From the NCBI RefSeq assembly GCF_027474525.2, contig NZ_CP114882.2, positions 3,348,001 through 3,412,000 of the forward strand: a stretch of DNA of 64,000 nucleotides, in the 5' to 3' direction. Position 1 is the first letter of the stretch. Each line of letters begins with the position of its first letter. Shown one piece after another: positions 1 through 8,998 of the stretch. The stretch is from Flavobacterium lacustre. GTDB taxonomy: Bacteria > Bacteroidota > Bacteroidia > Flavobacteriales > Flavobacteriaceae. Position numbers and translations under genes: made by a program. The notes beneath the pieces were generated by a model. That model made no database searches and was not told where the DNA came from. It was given only the letters and a program-made list of their open reading frames with translations.

Positions 1-195
1 GACCCGAACACAAAGGAAAAAAGACGGGTACTCATCAGCGGAAGACCATTAATAGATCAGGATAACAATGTAGTGGCAGCTGTGGTGACCATTAAAGACA
101 TCAGTAAATACAAACAACTGGAAGAAGAATTAAAAGAAACCGAATCAAAATACAGACAATTAATTGGCTTCAAGAAAGGCGGCGACAACATTTAA
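1..195 (+). CDS. C-terminal end of a PAS-domain protein (partial)
   Basis: Frame 1 is open from the window edge to a TAA at 193-195, giving the last 64 residues of a protein. The tail contains a strand-like LISGRPLIDQDNNVVAAVVTIKDIS stretch (residues 12-36; a PAS core C-terminal signature, where a conserved VxxxxDIT-like motif closes the fold), followed by a charged helix rich in KQLEEELKE. A PAS end plus a signalling helix is typical of sensor kinases or of regulators with an output domain further on. Here the protein stops about 28 residues after the PAS fold, so the PAS domain is C-terminal. The rest of the gene lies outside the window, so its role cannot be stated. Confidence 0.6.
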   Translation, partial: DPNTKEKRRVLISGRPLIDQDNNVVAAVVTIKDISKYKQLEEELKETESKYRQLIGFKKGGDNI

Positions 196-213
196 AAAAA
201 CAGTGAATGTCTT

Positions 214-825
214 TTATTGTATTTTGATTTTCAAATTTTCTTTTACCCTTTCGAACCATTCCTTTTTAAGAATACTCAGAATAATACTGTCGCGGCGCAG
301 TTCGCTATCGCAAGTCGGCATGTGACTTCTCATAACCCCTTCAACAGTGCAACCGATGCTTTTCATGGCGGCAATACTTCGCTGATTGGCGTTATCTGCA
401 CGAAATTCCACGCGCTCCATACCAAGGGTTTCAAAAGCAAATTGTAACAATAAAAATTTGCAATGTTTGTTGAGTCCCGTTCCCCTAAACGCTTTTCCGT
501 ACCAAGTATATCCTAATTGAAGTGTTTTGAATTCAAAATTAATATCATAAAAACGGGTGCTTCCTGCATATTTTCCTGACTTTTTATCCAAAACTATAAA
601 GGGAAAATCGGTTTTATTTGCCTTGGCCTTCAGGGCTAATTGAATGTAATTTTCGAGATTTTCTTTTCCGTTGGCACGTACAAGTGAATATTCCCAAGTT
701 TCGGGTTCGTTGATAGAAATTTCCAATAAATTCTCCACATCTGATTCCAATAATGGGCGCAATAAAACAGTTTCGTCTTCTAAGATGGTATTTTGGGATA
801 AAGCTATACTCATGTTTATATTCAT
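214..825 (-). CDS. GNAT family N-acetyltransferase (RimJ/RimL type)
   Basis: This 203-residue protein carries one GNAT fold over roughly residues 20-190. It opens with the ETVLLRPLLESDVENLL strand-helix typical of the RimJ/RimL acetyltransferase_3 group. The central GYTWYGKAFRGTGLNK region matches the family's acetyl-CoA loop (W-x-R/K-G-x-G), and the RVEFRADNANQRSIAAMKSIG segment is the usual NxxSxxAxxKxGF helix. Members acetylate amino groups of proteins or small molecules with acetyl-CoA, and the substrate here is unknown. The start could also be the internal ATG four codons in (813). It converges with the PAS gene and has no operon partner. Confidence 0.8.
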   Translation of the reverse strand: MNINMSIALSQNTILEDETVLLRPLLESDVENLLEISINEPETWEYSLVRANGKENLENYIQLALKAKANKTDFPFIVLDKKSGKYAGSTRFYDINFEFKTLQLGYTWYGKAFRGTGLNKHCKFLLLQFAFETLGMERVEFRADNANQRSIAAMKSIGCTVEGVMRSHMPTCDSELRRDSIILSILKKEWFERVKENLKIKIQ

Positions 826-1097
826 TTATGCATTAAAAAAAATCTAGATTATTAATTTTAATAATACGGTCCTAATCAAAAAATTAATGGATTTGAATCC
901 CTTAATTTAAACATTAAAATCTAGTTTTCTATCGATGAACTACATCAAATCAAGTCGTAAATTTACTATAAATATTGAAATTTAACTTCTTACGATTTAG
1001 CCTTTTATTATTTTCTTTTTCTTAATTTCGTTTTCGGTAGCAAAAAATTAGTTGAACTAAATAGATAACTACAAAATCCAATTTTAAAAATTAAACT

Positions 1098-3938
1098 ATG
1101 AAATCAATCCAGTTTCTAATTCTTCCATTCGTTTTTTTTGCTGCGTTCAGTTCCTATTCCCAAAATGAAAGTAAAACGGATAAATCAAAAGAATTTAAAG
1201 TAGCATTCGAGCAGTTCACATTAGAAAACGGACTTCATGTAATCCTGCATATTGATCGATCTGATCCAGTAGTTGCTGTTGCTTTGACCAGTCATGTGGG
1301 ATCTGCGAGAGAAAAAGTGGGTCGTACCGGATTTGCGCATTTATTTGAACATTTGCTTTTCTTGGAATCGGAAAACCTGGGTAAAGGAGGACTTGATAAA
1401 ATGAGTGCTCGTATTGGCGGGTCCGGTGCCAATGGTTCTACCAGCAGGGATCGCACTAATTATTTTCAGACTGTTCCAAAAGATGCATTAGAAAAAATGA
1501 TTTGGGCCGAAGCCGATAAATTGGGATATTTCATTAACACCGTAACCGAACCGGTTTTAGCTAAAGAAAAACAGGTCGTTAAAAATGAGAAAAGACAGAG
1601 TTATGATAATAGACCTTATGGACACAATTTTTCTGTCATCTCCAAAAATTTATACCCGGCAACACATCCGTACAGTTGGGAAGTTATTGGTTCCTTGGAA
1701 GATTTACAAAATGCCACACTCGAAGATGTAAAAAGTTTCTACAACCGCTGGTATGTACCTAATAATGTTACACTGACAATTGCCGGAGATTTCGATGTCA
1801 AACAAACCAAAACTTGGGTCGAAAAATATTTTGGAGAAATAAAACGAGGGGAAGCCATTCCTAAAATGGAAAAACAGTCTGTAACATTGACCGAAACTAA
1901 AAAACTGTATTACGAGGATAATTTTGCCAAGTTGCCGCAACTCACATTAACATGGCCCTCCGTTTATGAATATCATCCTGACAGTTATGCTTTGGAAGTT
2001 TTAGCCAGTTATCTTTCAAAAGGTAAAAAAGCGCCATTGTACAAAACCCTCGTAGAAGACAAAAAATTAACGGATGACGCCGATGTTTTACAATACAATT
2101 CAGAAATTGCGGGTCAATACATGCTAAGTGTTACTGCTTTTGAAAAAACAAATTTGAATGATGTAATGAATGGCGTAAACGAAGCTTTTAAAAACTTTGA
2201 AGCTGAAGGGATTTCTCAACAGGATTTAAATCGAATTAAAGCGGGACAAGAAACTGCTTTTTACACGAATTTATCCAGTGTTTTAGGAAAAGGATTTCAA
2301 CTGGCGCAATATGAAATTTTTGCAGGAACTCCAGATTATATCAATCAAGATGTAAAAAATATTCTAGCCGTAACTACCGAAGATGTGATGCGTGTGTATC
2401 AAAAATACGTTAAAGGAAAGCATTTTGTTGCCACAAGTTTTGTTCCAAAAGGAGAGGCTGATTTAATCTTAGAAGGTTCTTCATTAGCCGCAGTTGTTGA
2501 GGAAAAAATCATCGAAGGAAAAGAAGATTCATTTGATGCCAGTATTGCAGCAACCTATGAAAAAACACCTTCAAAATTTGATCGAACAGTAGAACCCGCT
2601 TATGGAGAAAGCCCTGATGTAATATTACCATCGGTTTGGAAAAGCAAGTTATCCTCCGGTTTAAACGTTTCAGGTATCGAAAACCACGAAGTTCCTCTTG
2701 TTCAATTTCAATTGCAACTAAAAGGCGGAATGCTACTTGAAAATACCGATAAAATAGGCGTTTCGACTATGATGGCGGAACTGATGACAAAAGGCACAAA
2801 AAATAAAACTCCTGAGCAACTGGAAAATGCTATCGAGAGTCTGGGAGCAACTATTAGCGCTTATGCAACTGACGAATCTATTTTTATTTCAGGGAATACA
2901 CTAGCTAAGAATTACAATGCAACTATGGCATTAGTTCAGGAAATAGTTTTACAGCCACGTTGGGATACCAAAGAATTTGATTTGATTAAACAAAGTACTT
3001 TAAGCCAAATCACACAACAGAAAGCAGATCCAAATAGTATTGCCAGAAATGAATTCAAAAAATTAATTTATGGAAAAGAATCGATTTTAGCTAACAATCG
3101 TATCGGTACCGAAAACACTGTAAACAGTATTACTATTGATGATTTGAAAAATTATTATACTAAAAACGCGGCTCCATCTGTTGCTGATTTTAAAATTGTT
3201 GGTGCTATTTCAAAAACGGATGTGACCAATTCATTAGCACCTTTAAATAAAAACTGGGAAGCTAAAAAAGTTATCATTCCTAAAATAGCCCCAACAAATA
3301 CAGCTGCCTCATCAAAAATTTATTTCTATGATGTTCCGGGTGCCAAACAATCTGTAATCCGAATTGGTTATCTTGCTCTTGCCGCTACTGACGCAGATTT
3401 TTATCCCGCTCAAATCATGAATTACCGTTTAGGCGGAGGTGGTTTTGCCTCCCAATTAACGCAAGAATTACGTGAAGGGAAAGGATATACGTATGGTATC
3501 AATTCCTCCTTTAATGGTTCTGTAAACAAAGGTCCGTTTACAATTTCCAGTGGCGTACGTTCTAATGTAACCTTTGAATCCGTTAGTCTGATTAAAGACA
3601 TTGTTGCACACTATGGAAAAAATTTCAATGAAAACGATCTCGAAGTGACTAAAGGATACTTGATAAAAAGTAATGCCAGAGCATTTGAAACGCTTTCTGC
3701 AAAACTGGAAATGCTTTATGATATCAGCAACTATAACTACGCTGCTGATTATGCAAAACAACAGGAAACCATTGTTAAGAAAATTACTCTTGACGAACTA
3801 AAAAAGCTTTCAGAGCAATATTTGAATGCTGATAAAATGATTTATTTAGTGGTAGGCGATGCCGAAACGCAATTGAAAAAGCTGGAGCAAATTGGTTTTG
3901 GTGAACCCATTCTTTTGAATAAAACGGCTATAAAATAA
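1098..3938 (+). CDS. M16 family zinc metallopeptidase, two-unit form
   Basis: The protein has 946 residues: a signal peptide of about 21 residues ending SYSQ, then two tandem M16 units (about 35-480 and 500-940). The inverted zinc motif HxxEH is at 81-85 (HLFEH), with the third ligand probably Glu164 in the VKNE segment. The C-terminal unit has lost the zinc motif but keeps the R/Y signature LREGKGYTYGINSSF. This is the usual active/inactive pairing of pitrilysin-like peptidases, in which both halves close around a peptide. The signal peptide places it in the periplasm or cell envelope. It is transcribed alone. The upstream 160 bases are very AT-rich without a clean promoter match. Confidence 0.92.
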   Translation: MKSIQFLILPFVFFAAFSSYSQNESKTDKSKEFKVAFEQFTLENGLHVILHIDRSDPVVAVALTSHVGSAREKVGRTGFAHLFEHLLFLESENLGKGGLDKMSARIGGSGANGSTSRDRTNYFQTVPKDALEKMIWAEADKLGYFINTVTEPVLAKEKQVVKNEKRQSYDNRPYGHNFSVISKNLYPATHPYSWEVIGSLEDLQNATLEDVKSFYNRWYVPNNVTLTIAGDFDVKQTKTWVEKYFGEIKRGEAIPKMEKQSVTLTETKKLYYEDNFAKLPQLTLTWPSVYEYHPDSYALEVLASYLSKGKKAPLYKTLVEDKKLTDDADVLQYNSEIAGQYMLSVTAFEKTNLNDVMNGVNEAFKNFEAEGISQQDLNRIKAGQETAFYTNLSSVLGKGFQLAQYEIFAGTPDYINQDVKNILAVTTEDVMRVYQKYVKGKHFVATSFVPKGEADLILEGSSLAAVVEEKIIEGKEDSFDASIAATYEKTPSKFDRTVEPAYGESPDVILPSVWKSKLSSGLNVSGIENHEVPLVQFQLQLKGGMLLENTDKIGVSTMMAELMTKGTKNKTPEQLENAIESLGATISAYATDESIFISGNTLAKNYNATMALVQEIVLQPRWDTKEFDLIKQSTLSQITQQKADPNSIARNEFKKLIYGKESILANNRIGTENTVNSITIDDLKNYYTKNAAPSVADFKIVGAISKTDVTNSLAPLNKNWEAKKVIIPKIAPTNTAASSKIYFYDVPGAKQSVIRIGYLALAATDADFYPAQIMNYRLGGGGFASQLTQELREGKGYTYGINSSFNGSVNKGPFTISSGVRSNVTFESVSLIKDIVAHYGKNFNENDLEVTKGYLIKSNARAFETLSAKLEMLYDISNYNYAADYAKQQETIVKKITLDELKKLSEQYLNADKMIYLVVGDAETQLKKLEQIGFGEPILLNKTAIK

Positions 3939-3984
3939 CTGTTTGAATTAATCTACCGATTCTGGGTATAAATAACTGATTGTA

Positions 3985-4127
3985 TTAGCCCAGATCGAAG
4001 TGAAAATCCCGAACTGCAAAAAAGATAATTTTTCTTGTCCTGAAAGAGCGACCAACGGAAGCTCCTTTCAGGATTTAGAAAAATATTTTTTTAAGGGAGG
4101 ATTGTAACGGAGTGCTGGATTAGCTCC
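3985..4127 (+). ncRNA. Structured intergenic element, copy 1 (possible Flavo-1-like RNA, long form)
   Basis: This stretch shares both ends with the element at 25065-25134. The 5' end reads TTAGCCCAGATCGAAG (3986-4001) and the 3' end reads GTGCTGGATTAGCTCC (4112-4127). Between them an ATCCC (4006-4010) faces GGGAGGAT (4095-4102), and an internal hairpin pairs TCCTGAAAG (4038-4046) with CTTTCAGGA (4065-4073). Conserved ends around a variable hairpin indicate an RNA-like element rather than a gene. The Bacteroidota RNA motif Flavo-1 is the family I would compare first, from memory only. It lies downstream of the peptidase gene and ends 9 bases before the convergent small gene. Confidence 0.5.
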
Positions 4128-4135
4128 AAAAAAAT

Positions 4136-4492
4136 CTATTCGTTCATTTCGTCGTAACGCACCGGAATTTGCGGATCATACAACGGACATTTGAATTCTT
4201 CCAAAGTATCGGCCAGAAGGTTCATGGTTTTACCTTCGGTTCCGTAGCAATCGATTTGTATGCTCTGAGGCGTTGTTTTGACTTGAAAAGCGCCTTTCCC
4301 GTTGGTATTTTTCCAACTGCTTTCATCTACTTTTTCCCAGCTTGAAAACACTGAATTGATACGATTCAAGATTACGGAAACCGGAAGCGTTTCTAAGCCT
4401 TCGACTTCTTGTTGTTCGACCAAGGCTTCGTAAACCAAATGGTGGTTGAGGTAGATTCCGTCCTGATATTGCCAAAAAAGTAGTTCGTACAT
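4136..4492 (-). CDS. Uncharacterised 118-residue protein
   Basis: I do not recognise a named domain. The protein is soluble with no signal peptide or membrane segment. It begins MYELLFWQYQDGIYLNHHLVYEALVE and has a central helical part with a conserved-looking SWEKVDESSWKNTNGKGAFQV turn. A C-terminal ADTLEEFKCPLYDPQIPVR segment looks like a compact alpha/beta fold. Codon use is like that of its neighbours. It lies 105 bases downstream of purM on the same strand but is separated from it by an AT-rich repeated stretch, so co-transcription is uncertain. No function is proposed. Confidence 0.7.
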   Translation of the reverse strand: MYELLFWQYQDGIYLNHHLVYEALVEQQEVEGLETLPVSVILNRINSVFSSWEKVDESSWKNTNGKGAFQVKTTPQSIQIDCYGTEGKTMNLLADTLEEFKCPLYDPQIPVRYDEMNE

Positions 4493-4597
4493 TGGAAAAA
4501 AGTTTAAAGGTTTAATCGTTTAAAAAGTTTAGGCAAAAAACAAAAGTTTAATTGTTTAAATCAATCAACGATTAATCAATTCAACGGTTAAACAATC
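4493..4597. repeat. AT-rich degenerate repeats between purM and the next gene
   Basis: This 105-base spacer is built from variants of GTTTAATCGTTTAAA: GGTTTAATCGTTTAAAA, AGTTTAATTGTTTAAAT, CAACGATTAATCAATTC and CAACGGTTAAACAATC. The motif occurs in both orientations, so the segment could fold on itself. It does not encode a gene and has no typical terminator with a T-run. Confidence 0.5.
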
Positions 4598-5776
4598 TTA
4601 ATATTCAAAAGTACCGTACTCACTGGTAATAGTCAGTTTCTTGGCATCGGCAGCTGCTACTCTACCCACGATTTGTGCATTGACATTAAACGATTTTGAA
4701 ATCGCGATGATGTCTTGAGCCACAGCTTCGGGAACGTAAATTTCCATACGGTGACCGCAGTTGAATACTTGGTACATTTCTTTCCAATCGGTTTTAGATT
4801 GTTCCTGAATTAGCTTGAACAATGGTGGAACCGGGAATAAATTGTCTTTTATGATGTGCAGGTTTTGTACAAAATGTAAAATTTTAGTTTGTGCTCCACC
4901 GCTGCAATGCACCATTCCGTGAATTTCATTGGAAGTATATTTATCTAAAATTTTCTTGATAATCGGCGCATAGGTTCTTGTTGGAGAAAGCACTAATTGC
5001 CCTGCATCGATTGGTGAATTTTCGACAGCATCCGTCAATTTTACCTGACCGGAATAAATCAAATCTTCAGGAACTGCAGCATCGTAACTTTCCGGATATT
5101 TGGTAGCCAAATATTTTCCGAAAACATCGTGACGCGCCGATGTTAATCCGTTGCTTCCCATTCCGCCATTATAGCTTTTTTCATAAGTAGCCTGACCGAA
5201 AGATTCCAATCCCACGATTACGTCACCCGCTTTAATATTGGCATTGTCAATTACTTTTGAACGTTTCATTCTCGCAGTAACTGTTGAATCAACGATAATT
5301 GTTCGAACAATATCACCTACATCGGCAGTTTCTCCACCTGTTGAATGAATGGTTACTCCAAAAGAATCCAACTCTTTTATCAATTCTTCGGTTCCGTTGA
5401 TGATGGCTGAAATTACTTCGGCAGGAATCAGATTTTTATTTCTTCCAATGGTTGAAGAAAGCAAAATATTATCGGTAGCACCAACGCACAATAAATCATC
5501 AATATTCATGATTAAAGCGTCTTGAGCGATGCCTTTCCAAACGGAAATATCACCTGTTTCTTTCCAATACATATACGCCAAAGACGATTTTGTACCCGCA
5601 CCATCTGCATGCATAATGAGACAATAGTCTTCATCCTGGGTTAAATAATCGGGAACAATTTTGCAAAATGCTTGAGGAAATAATCCTTTGTCGATGTTTT
5701 TTATAGCGTTGTGTACATCTTCTTTGGATGCCGAAACACCGCGCTGTGCATATCTTTTTGAAGTATCTGAACTCAT
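4598..5776 (-). CDS. purM: Phosphoribosylformylglycinamidine cyclo-ligase (AIR synthase)
   Basis: This 392-residue protein belongs to the AIR synthase (PurM) family, which converts formylglycinamidine ribonucleotide and ATP to aminoimidazole ribonucleotide in purine synthesis. It opens with YAQRGVSASKEDVHNAIK, the PurM N-terminal signature (Y-x-x-x-G-V). The ATP and metal loop HADGAGTKSS is near residue 56, and GIAQDALIMNIDDLLCVGA follows. The glycine-rich STGGETADVGD comes near residue 145 and a C-terminal VFNCGHRMEIYV near residue 340. The family is usually about 345 residues, and this longer form is common in Bacteroidota. It is probably driven by the TAnnTTTG element at 5822-5829. The rest of the purine pathway is not in the window. 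Confidence 0.93.
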   Translation of the reverse strand: MSSDTSKRYAQRGVSASKEDVHNAIKNIDKGLFPQAFCKIVPDYLTQDEDYCLIMHADGAGTKSSLAYMYWKETGDISVWKGIAQDALIMNIDDLLCVGATDNILLSSTIGRNKNLIPAEVISAIINGTEELIKELDSFGVTIHSTGGETADVGDIVRTIIVDSTVTARMKRSKVIDNANIKAGDVIVGLESFGQATYEKSYNGGMGSNGLTSARHDVFGKYLATKYPESYDAAVPEDLIYSGQVKLTDAVENSPIDAGQLVLSPTRTYAPIIKKILDKYTSNEIHGMVHCSGGAQTKILHFVQNLHIIKDNLFPVPPLFKLIQEQSKTDWKEMYQVFNCGHRMEIYVPEAVAQDIIAISKSFNVNAQIVGRVAAADAKKLTITSEYGTFEY

Positions 5777-5821
5777 GTAAAGTAGTTGTGTAATCTGCTA
5801 TAGGGCAGATGGATTTTGTGG

Positions 5822-5829
5822 CAAAGATA
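5822..5829 (-). promoter_or_regulatory. Bacteroidota -7 element for purM
   Basis: The minus strand reads TATCTTTG, an exact match to the Bacteroidota -7 consensus TAnnTTTG, 45 bases upstream of the purM ATG. No convincing -33 TTG was found at the usual distance. Confidence 0.45.
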
Positions 5830-5910
5830 ATTATTTTTTTGGGTTTTTCGTAAGCCGATTTGACAAGTATGTCTCGAAAAAATAATAATGGAGTGAGCGT
5901 ATATTCATAA

Positions 5911-5946
5911 AAAAATGCCTGTTGGTATTGACAGGCATTTTTTTTA
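5911..5946. terminator. Bidirectional intrinsic terminator after the curli cluster
   Basis: AAATGCCTGT and ACAGGCATTT pair around a TGGTATTG loop. The hairpin is flanked by an A-run on the left and a T-run on the right, so it can act on both strands. On the minus strand it closes the lipoprotein gene that ends at 5964. Confidence 0.85.
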
Positions 5947-5963
5947 TTCTGGTATTTTGGTCT

Positions 5964-7445
5964 TTATTTCCATTCGGGCATCGAACCGCCGGAAAATAAT
6001 GTTACGCGGGAATCGGTTTGGGTTAAACTTGCGGTTTGTATATTTTTTATAGAAATCCCATCATTAGAGGTATTCACAAAAATAACATCTGCTTCATTTG
6101 GTGAAAATTTCACATCTAAATCATTGTAACCCGTTGGTTTTTCGATATCCAATTCGGTAGATGTATTTGTGGTATGATTGTAGACAAAAATACGGGAATC
6201 CATTCTTCGGTAATTAGAACTTTCATATCCTGAAACATCTCTTGTGTAAACAATTTTTTCATTATCAACCGAAATATTCAAACCACTGACGGCGCCATTG
6301 AATCCGGAAAGCACTTCGTAGAGAACAGTTCCCGAAGTATTTATCACGTAAATCTCCACGTTATATCCGGATATATCATTCACCTTGAGAACAATTTTAC
6401 TTCCGTCCTGACTCCAATCGCATTCTGAAATAAATTTGCCGTTTGGCGTTTTGAACAATTGTATTAATCCACCACCATTAGAGTTGATACGATACAATTT
6501 ATCAAAATTCGGATAGATCAGCTGACTGCCATTCGTGCTCCAACAGTAATTGACATGCTCCATATTGAATCCGGCGACAGGAATTGAATTGGTCACTTTA
6601 AAAACACCGGAACCGTCGGGATTCATTGTATAAATTTGGTTTTGAGAACCATCGGAACTAATATAAGCAATTTTTTTAATTTGCAGATTTTTTCTCGGAC
6701 GGTAACTGTTTACTTCAGAAGACGTTAATTGCAACTCATTTCCTAATTCATCTGCAGTGTAGATAACATTGTTGCTGTTCACTTTTTTGATATACAAAAA
6801 TCTAGGATTAGGAAAAGCCAGAGTTGTAAAGGTTTTTGTGACGCTGTTTGTTGGCGGATTAATTCCATCTGAGGCGGAGACCTGCCAATAATACTTGGTA
6901 CTGTAGCTCAAACCTGACAGTTCTAAAGTGGCTGTTTTAAGATCGGGATAAGTCGTTACCACATCGGTAGTTCCGTTTTTCACAGTAACCACATAGGTTA
7001 AAACATCCGATTCCTGATCGGTTGCTGTCCAAGTTAAATTCAATTTTAAAGCTTGGCTTTTGGCATTATCCCCAGGTGCGGTTAATACGGGAATTGCCGG
7101 CGGTTTATTATTGGCTGTAGAAATTTCTAATTCAAAAACAATTTGGGTAGTACTGTTTTTGTTCACACTTGCCGCTTCAAATTTAGCAGTATATCCTTCT
7201 TTTTGTGCCTGAAAAGAATACTTTCCGACTACAATTTTATCAAAAATAAAATCCCCATTATCGTCTGTAAAATAAGTATTAGTTGCAGGACTTGATGAAA
7301 TCCTTGCATTTTTAATGGGTTCGAATGTTTGAGAATCGACCACGCGTCCTTTTACGCTTCCTGCACCGGTGTCATCTATTACTTCCTCACTGCAAGAAAC
7401 AAATAGTATAAAACACACCAAAATTTTTAGTCCAATTTTTTTCAT
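5964..7445 (-). CDS. Surface lipoprotein with CarboxypepD_reg-like, fibronectin III and beta-propeller domains
   Basis: The protein has 493 residues. A lipoprotein signal ends in FVSC with the lipidated cysteine at 18. Residues about 30-105 form a carboxypeptidase regulatory-like beta sandwich (SVKGRVVDSQTFEPIKNARI, then FTDDNGDFIF). Residues about 112-208 form a fibronectin type III domain (LTWTATDQESDVLTYVV, STKYYWQVSASDG). Residues about 215-493 are TolB/PD40-like propeller blades with repeated WSxDGSKIV-type strands. Such proteins are exported and anchored in the outer membrane. It starts 64 bases after csgG on the same strand and precedes a strong terminator, so it is probably the last gene of the curli operon. 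A role in fibre display or matrix binding is inference only. Confidence 0.85.
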   Translation of the reverse strand: MKKIGLKILVCFILFVSCSEEVIDDTGAGSVKGRVVDSQTFEPIKNARISSSPATNTYFTDDNGDFIFDKIVVGKYSFQAQKEGYTAKFEAASVNKNSTTQIVFELEISTANNKPPAIPVLTAPGDNAKSQALKLNLTWTATDQESDVLTYVVTVKNGTTDVVTTYPDLKTATLELSGLSYSTKYYWQVSASDGINPPTNSVTKTFTTLAFPNPRFLYIKKVNSNNVIYTADELGNELQLTSSEVNSYRPRKNLQIKKIAYISSDGSQNQIYTMNPDGSGVFKVTNSIPVAGFNMEHVNYCWSTNGSQLIYPNFDKLYRINSNGGGLIQLFKTPNGKFISECDWSQDGSKIVLKVNDISGYNVEIYVINTSGTVLYEVLSGFNGAVSGLNISVDNEKIVYTRDVSGYESSNYRRMDSRIFVYNHTTNTSTELDIEKPTGYNDLDVKFSPNEADVIFVNTSNDGISIKNIQTASLTQTDSRVTLFSGGSMPEWK

Positions 7446-7509
7446 TTGTAGGTATTATTAAATGATTACGCCTATTCTTTTCACTTGTTTATCCTTGACA
7501 ACGGAATAT

Positions 7510-8880
7510 TTATTTTACTTTATTTTTAATTTTTCGATGAAAATAATACGTCATCCCCAGTCCAAAACGCCAATAATAATCGTCTCTGCTTCCACTGACC
7601 ACATAATCAACATTATCCGAAAAATTGAGGTTATGTTCCCCGTACACTTTAAATCCAAGGTTATTGGTGACCAGATATTCTAAACCTGCACCATATTGAA
7701 TTTTAGCATGTGTATTTTTATATTTGGAATTAAAACTTACGCCGCCACCAGCATAGACATAGGGAGTTATTACATCGTACGGCAGAATCAAAAATTCTAA
7801 ATTTAAATCCAATGATGCATATCCAACATCCAATTTATTTTTATTGCCCAGCCAAAACGCATTTGTCGAAGCACTCAAATCAAAACTCGGAGTAAAAAAA
7901 TACTTTAAAGCACCCCGCATCATTGGTTTTGCTACCGGATTGGGGTAATCGCCGGCCATATATGTTGTACCTCCAACTAATTCTATTCCTACTTTCGCTC
8001 TCTTTTCTTGTCTGTTTCTTCCATAAAGTTGTGCGATATCGGCATCTTCTTTTTCTTTCACATAGGAATTTAAAAAGGTTTTAACCTCATCGGTTGTGGC
8101 TTCGACCTCCCAAAGATTTTCTCTGATTCCGTCCACAATTAAACCTTCTACCGCTTTTTCTATGGCTTCAGTAACCGCCAGTTGAATCGGTTCGTTTCGG
8201 GTAAACCCTGTCTCAACTTCCAACAGCCTTTTGATATTTACATATTTAAATAAATTAGCATCGACACTTTGAGACAAGATTGTTTTGGACACGTAAACCG
8301 TATTTAGAATTTTACCATTTGAGGTAGAAACTAATCGCAGGTAAATAGAAATTCTATCTTGGCGGTATCGCGTTGAAGCTCCTGCTCCAAAATATCGGGC
8401 TCCAAATCCGCCTGTAATGATATTAGAATCATACGAAATAATTCCTCCTTCTAATAATACACCGGCAAATAAAAGTGGGGTTAACTGAGAATCGTTTGGA
8501 TTTGCCGTAGTTGCATATTCCTGCCGAGTTGATCGGATGATATTTCTTTCGTTCAAAAGATTTCCGAGATTTTCCCGTTCAATTGGCACAAACCATTTAG
8601 AATCTTCTAAGGCTTTGAGCAAAATAGAAGTAGCGCCTTGAGTGACAGCCGTGCTAAATGTACTTCCTTGATCCGTAGCCTTATACTGCCCGGTTTGGTC
8701 TTTGAATTTGTAAACGCCAACAACAATTTGTTCCTTAGGTTTTGGCATTTTAATTAACGAGGATGTTGCAGGAGTACTCTCTCCATAAATGGCTTTTTGA
8801 ACGCCTACCGGCTGATTAAAATAAGCTCCGCAACTGGACAATAAAAAAAGAAATAATAGGGCAATAGTAGATTTTTTCAT
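7510..8880 (-). CDS. csgG: Curli secretion channel CsgG with a C-terminal beta-barrel-like extension
   Basis: The ATG at 8880 is preferred over one 12 codons upstream because it directly opens a lipoprotein signal (MKKSTIALLFLFLLSSC, lipid cysteine 17). That gives 456 residues. Residues about 45-290 match CsgG, the outer-membrane pore that exports curlin subunits: EQIVVGVYKFKDQTGQYK, TSILLKALEDSKWFVPIERENLGNLLNERNIIR, and a LFAGVLLEGGIISYDSN strand pair. E. coli CsgG ends there at about 277 residues. Here about 160 more residues follow, with alternating strands (LDVGYASLDLNLEFLIL, VYAGGGVSFNSKYK) ending in a terminal aromatic strand GLGMTYYFHRK, like a small outer membrane barrel. It is in an operon with csgE and csgF. 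Confidence 0.92.
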   Translation of the reverse strand: MKKSTIALLFLFLLSSCGAYFNQPVGVQKAIYGESTPATSSLIKMPKPKEQIVVGVYKFKDQTGQYKATDQGSTFSTAVTQGATSILLKALEDSKWFVPIERENLGNLLNERNIIRSTRQEYATTANPNDSQLTPLLFAGVLLEGGIISYDSNIITGGFGARYFGAGASTRYRQDRISIYLRLVSTSNGKILNTVYVSKTILSQSVDANLFKYVNIKRLLEVETGFTRNEPIQLAVTEAIEKAVEGLIVDGIRENLWEVEATTDEVKTFLNSYVKEKEDADIAQLYGRNRQEKRAKVGIELVGGTTYMAGDYPNPVAKPMMRGALKYFFTPSFDLSASTNAFWLGNKNKLDVGYASLDLNLEFLILPYDVITPYVYAGGGVSFNSKYKNTHAKIQYGAGLEYLVTNNLGFKVYGEHNLNFSDNVDYVVSGSRDDYYWRFGLGMTYYFHRKIKNKVK

Positions 8881-8998
8881 ATTTGGATTCGCTTTTATTA
8901 ACATTTTTGAAAACAAAATATCTTATACTGATTAGCAGTAAAAAAACCTGCGCTCAGTTTTAAAGAAATAAATACAAAAGGCATTATCTCTTTTGAAA

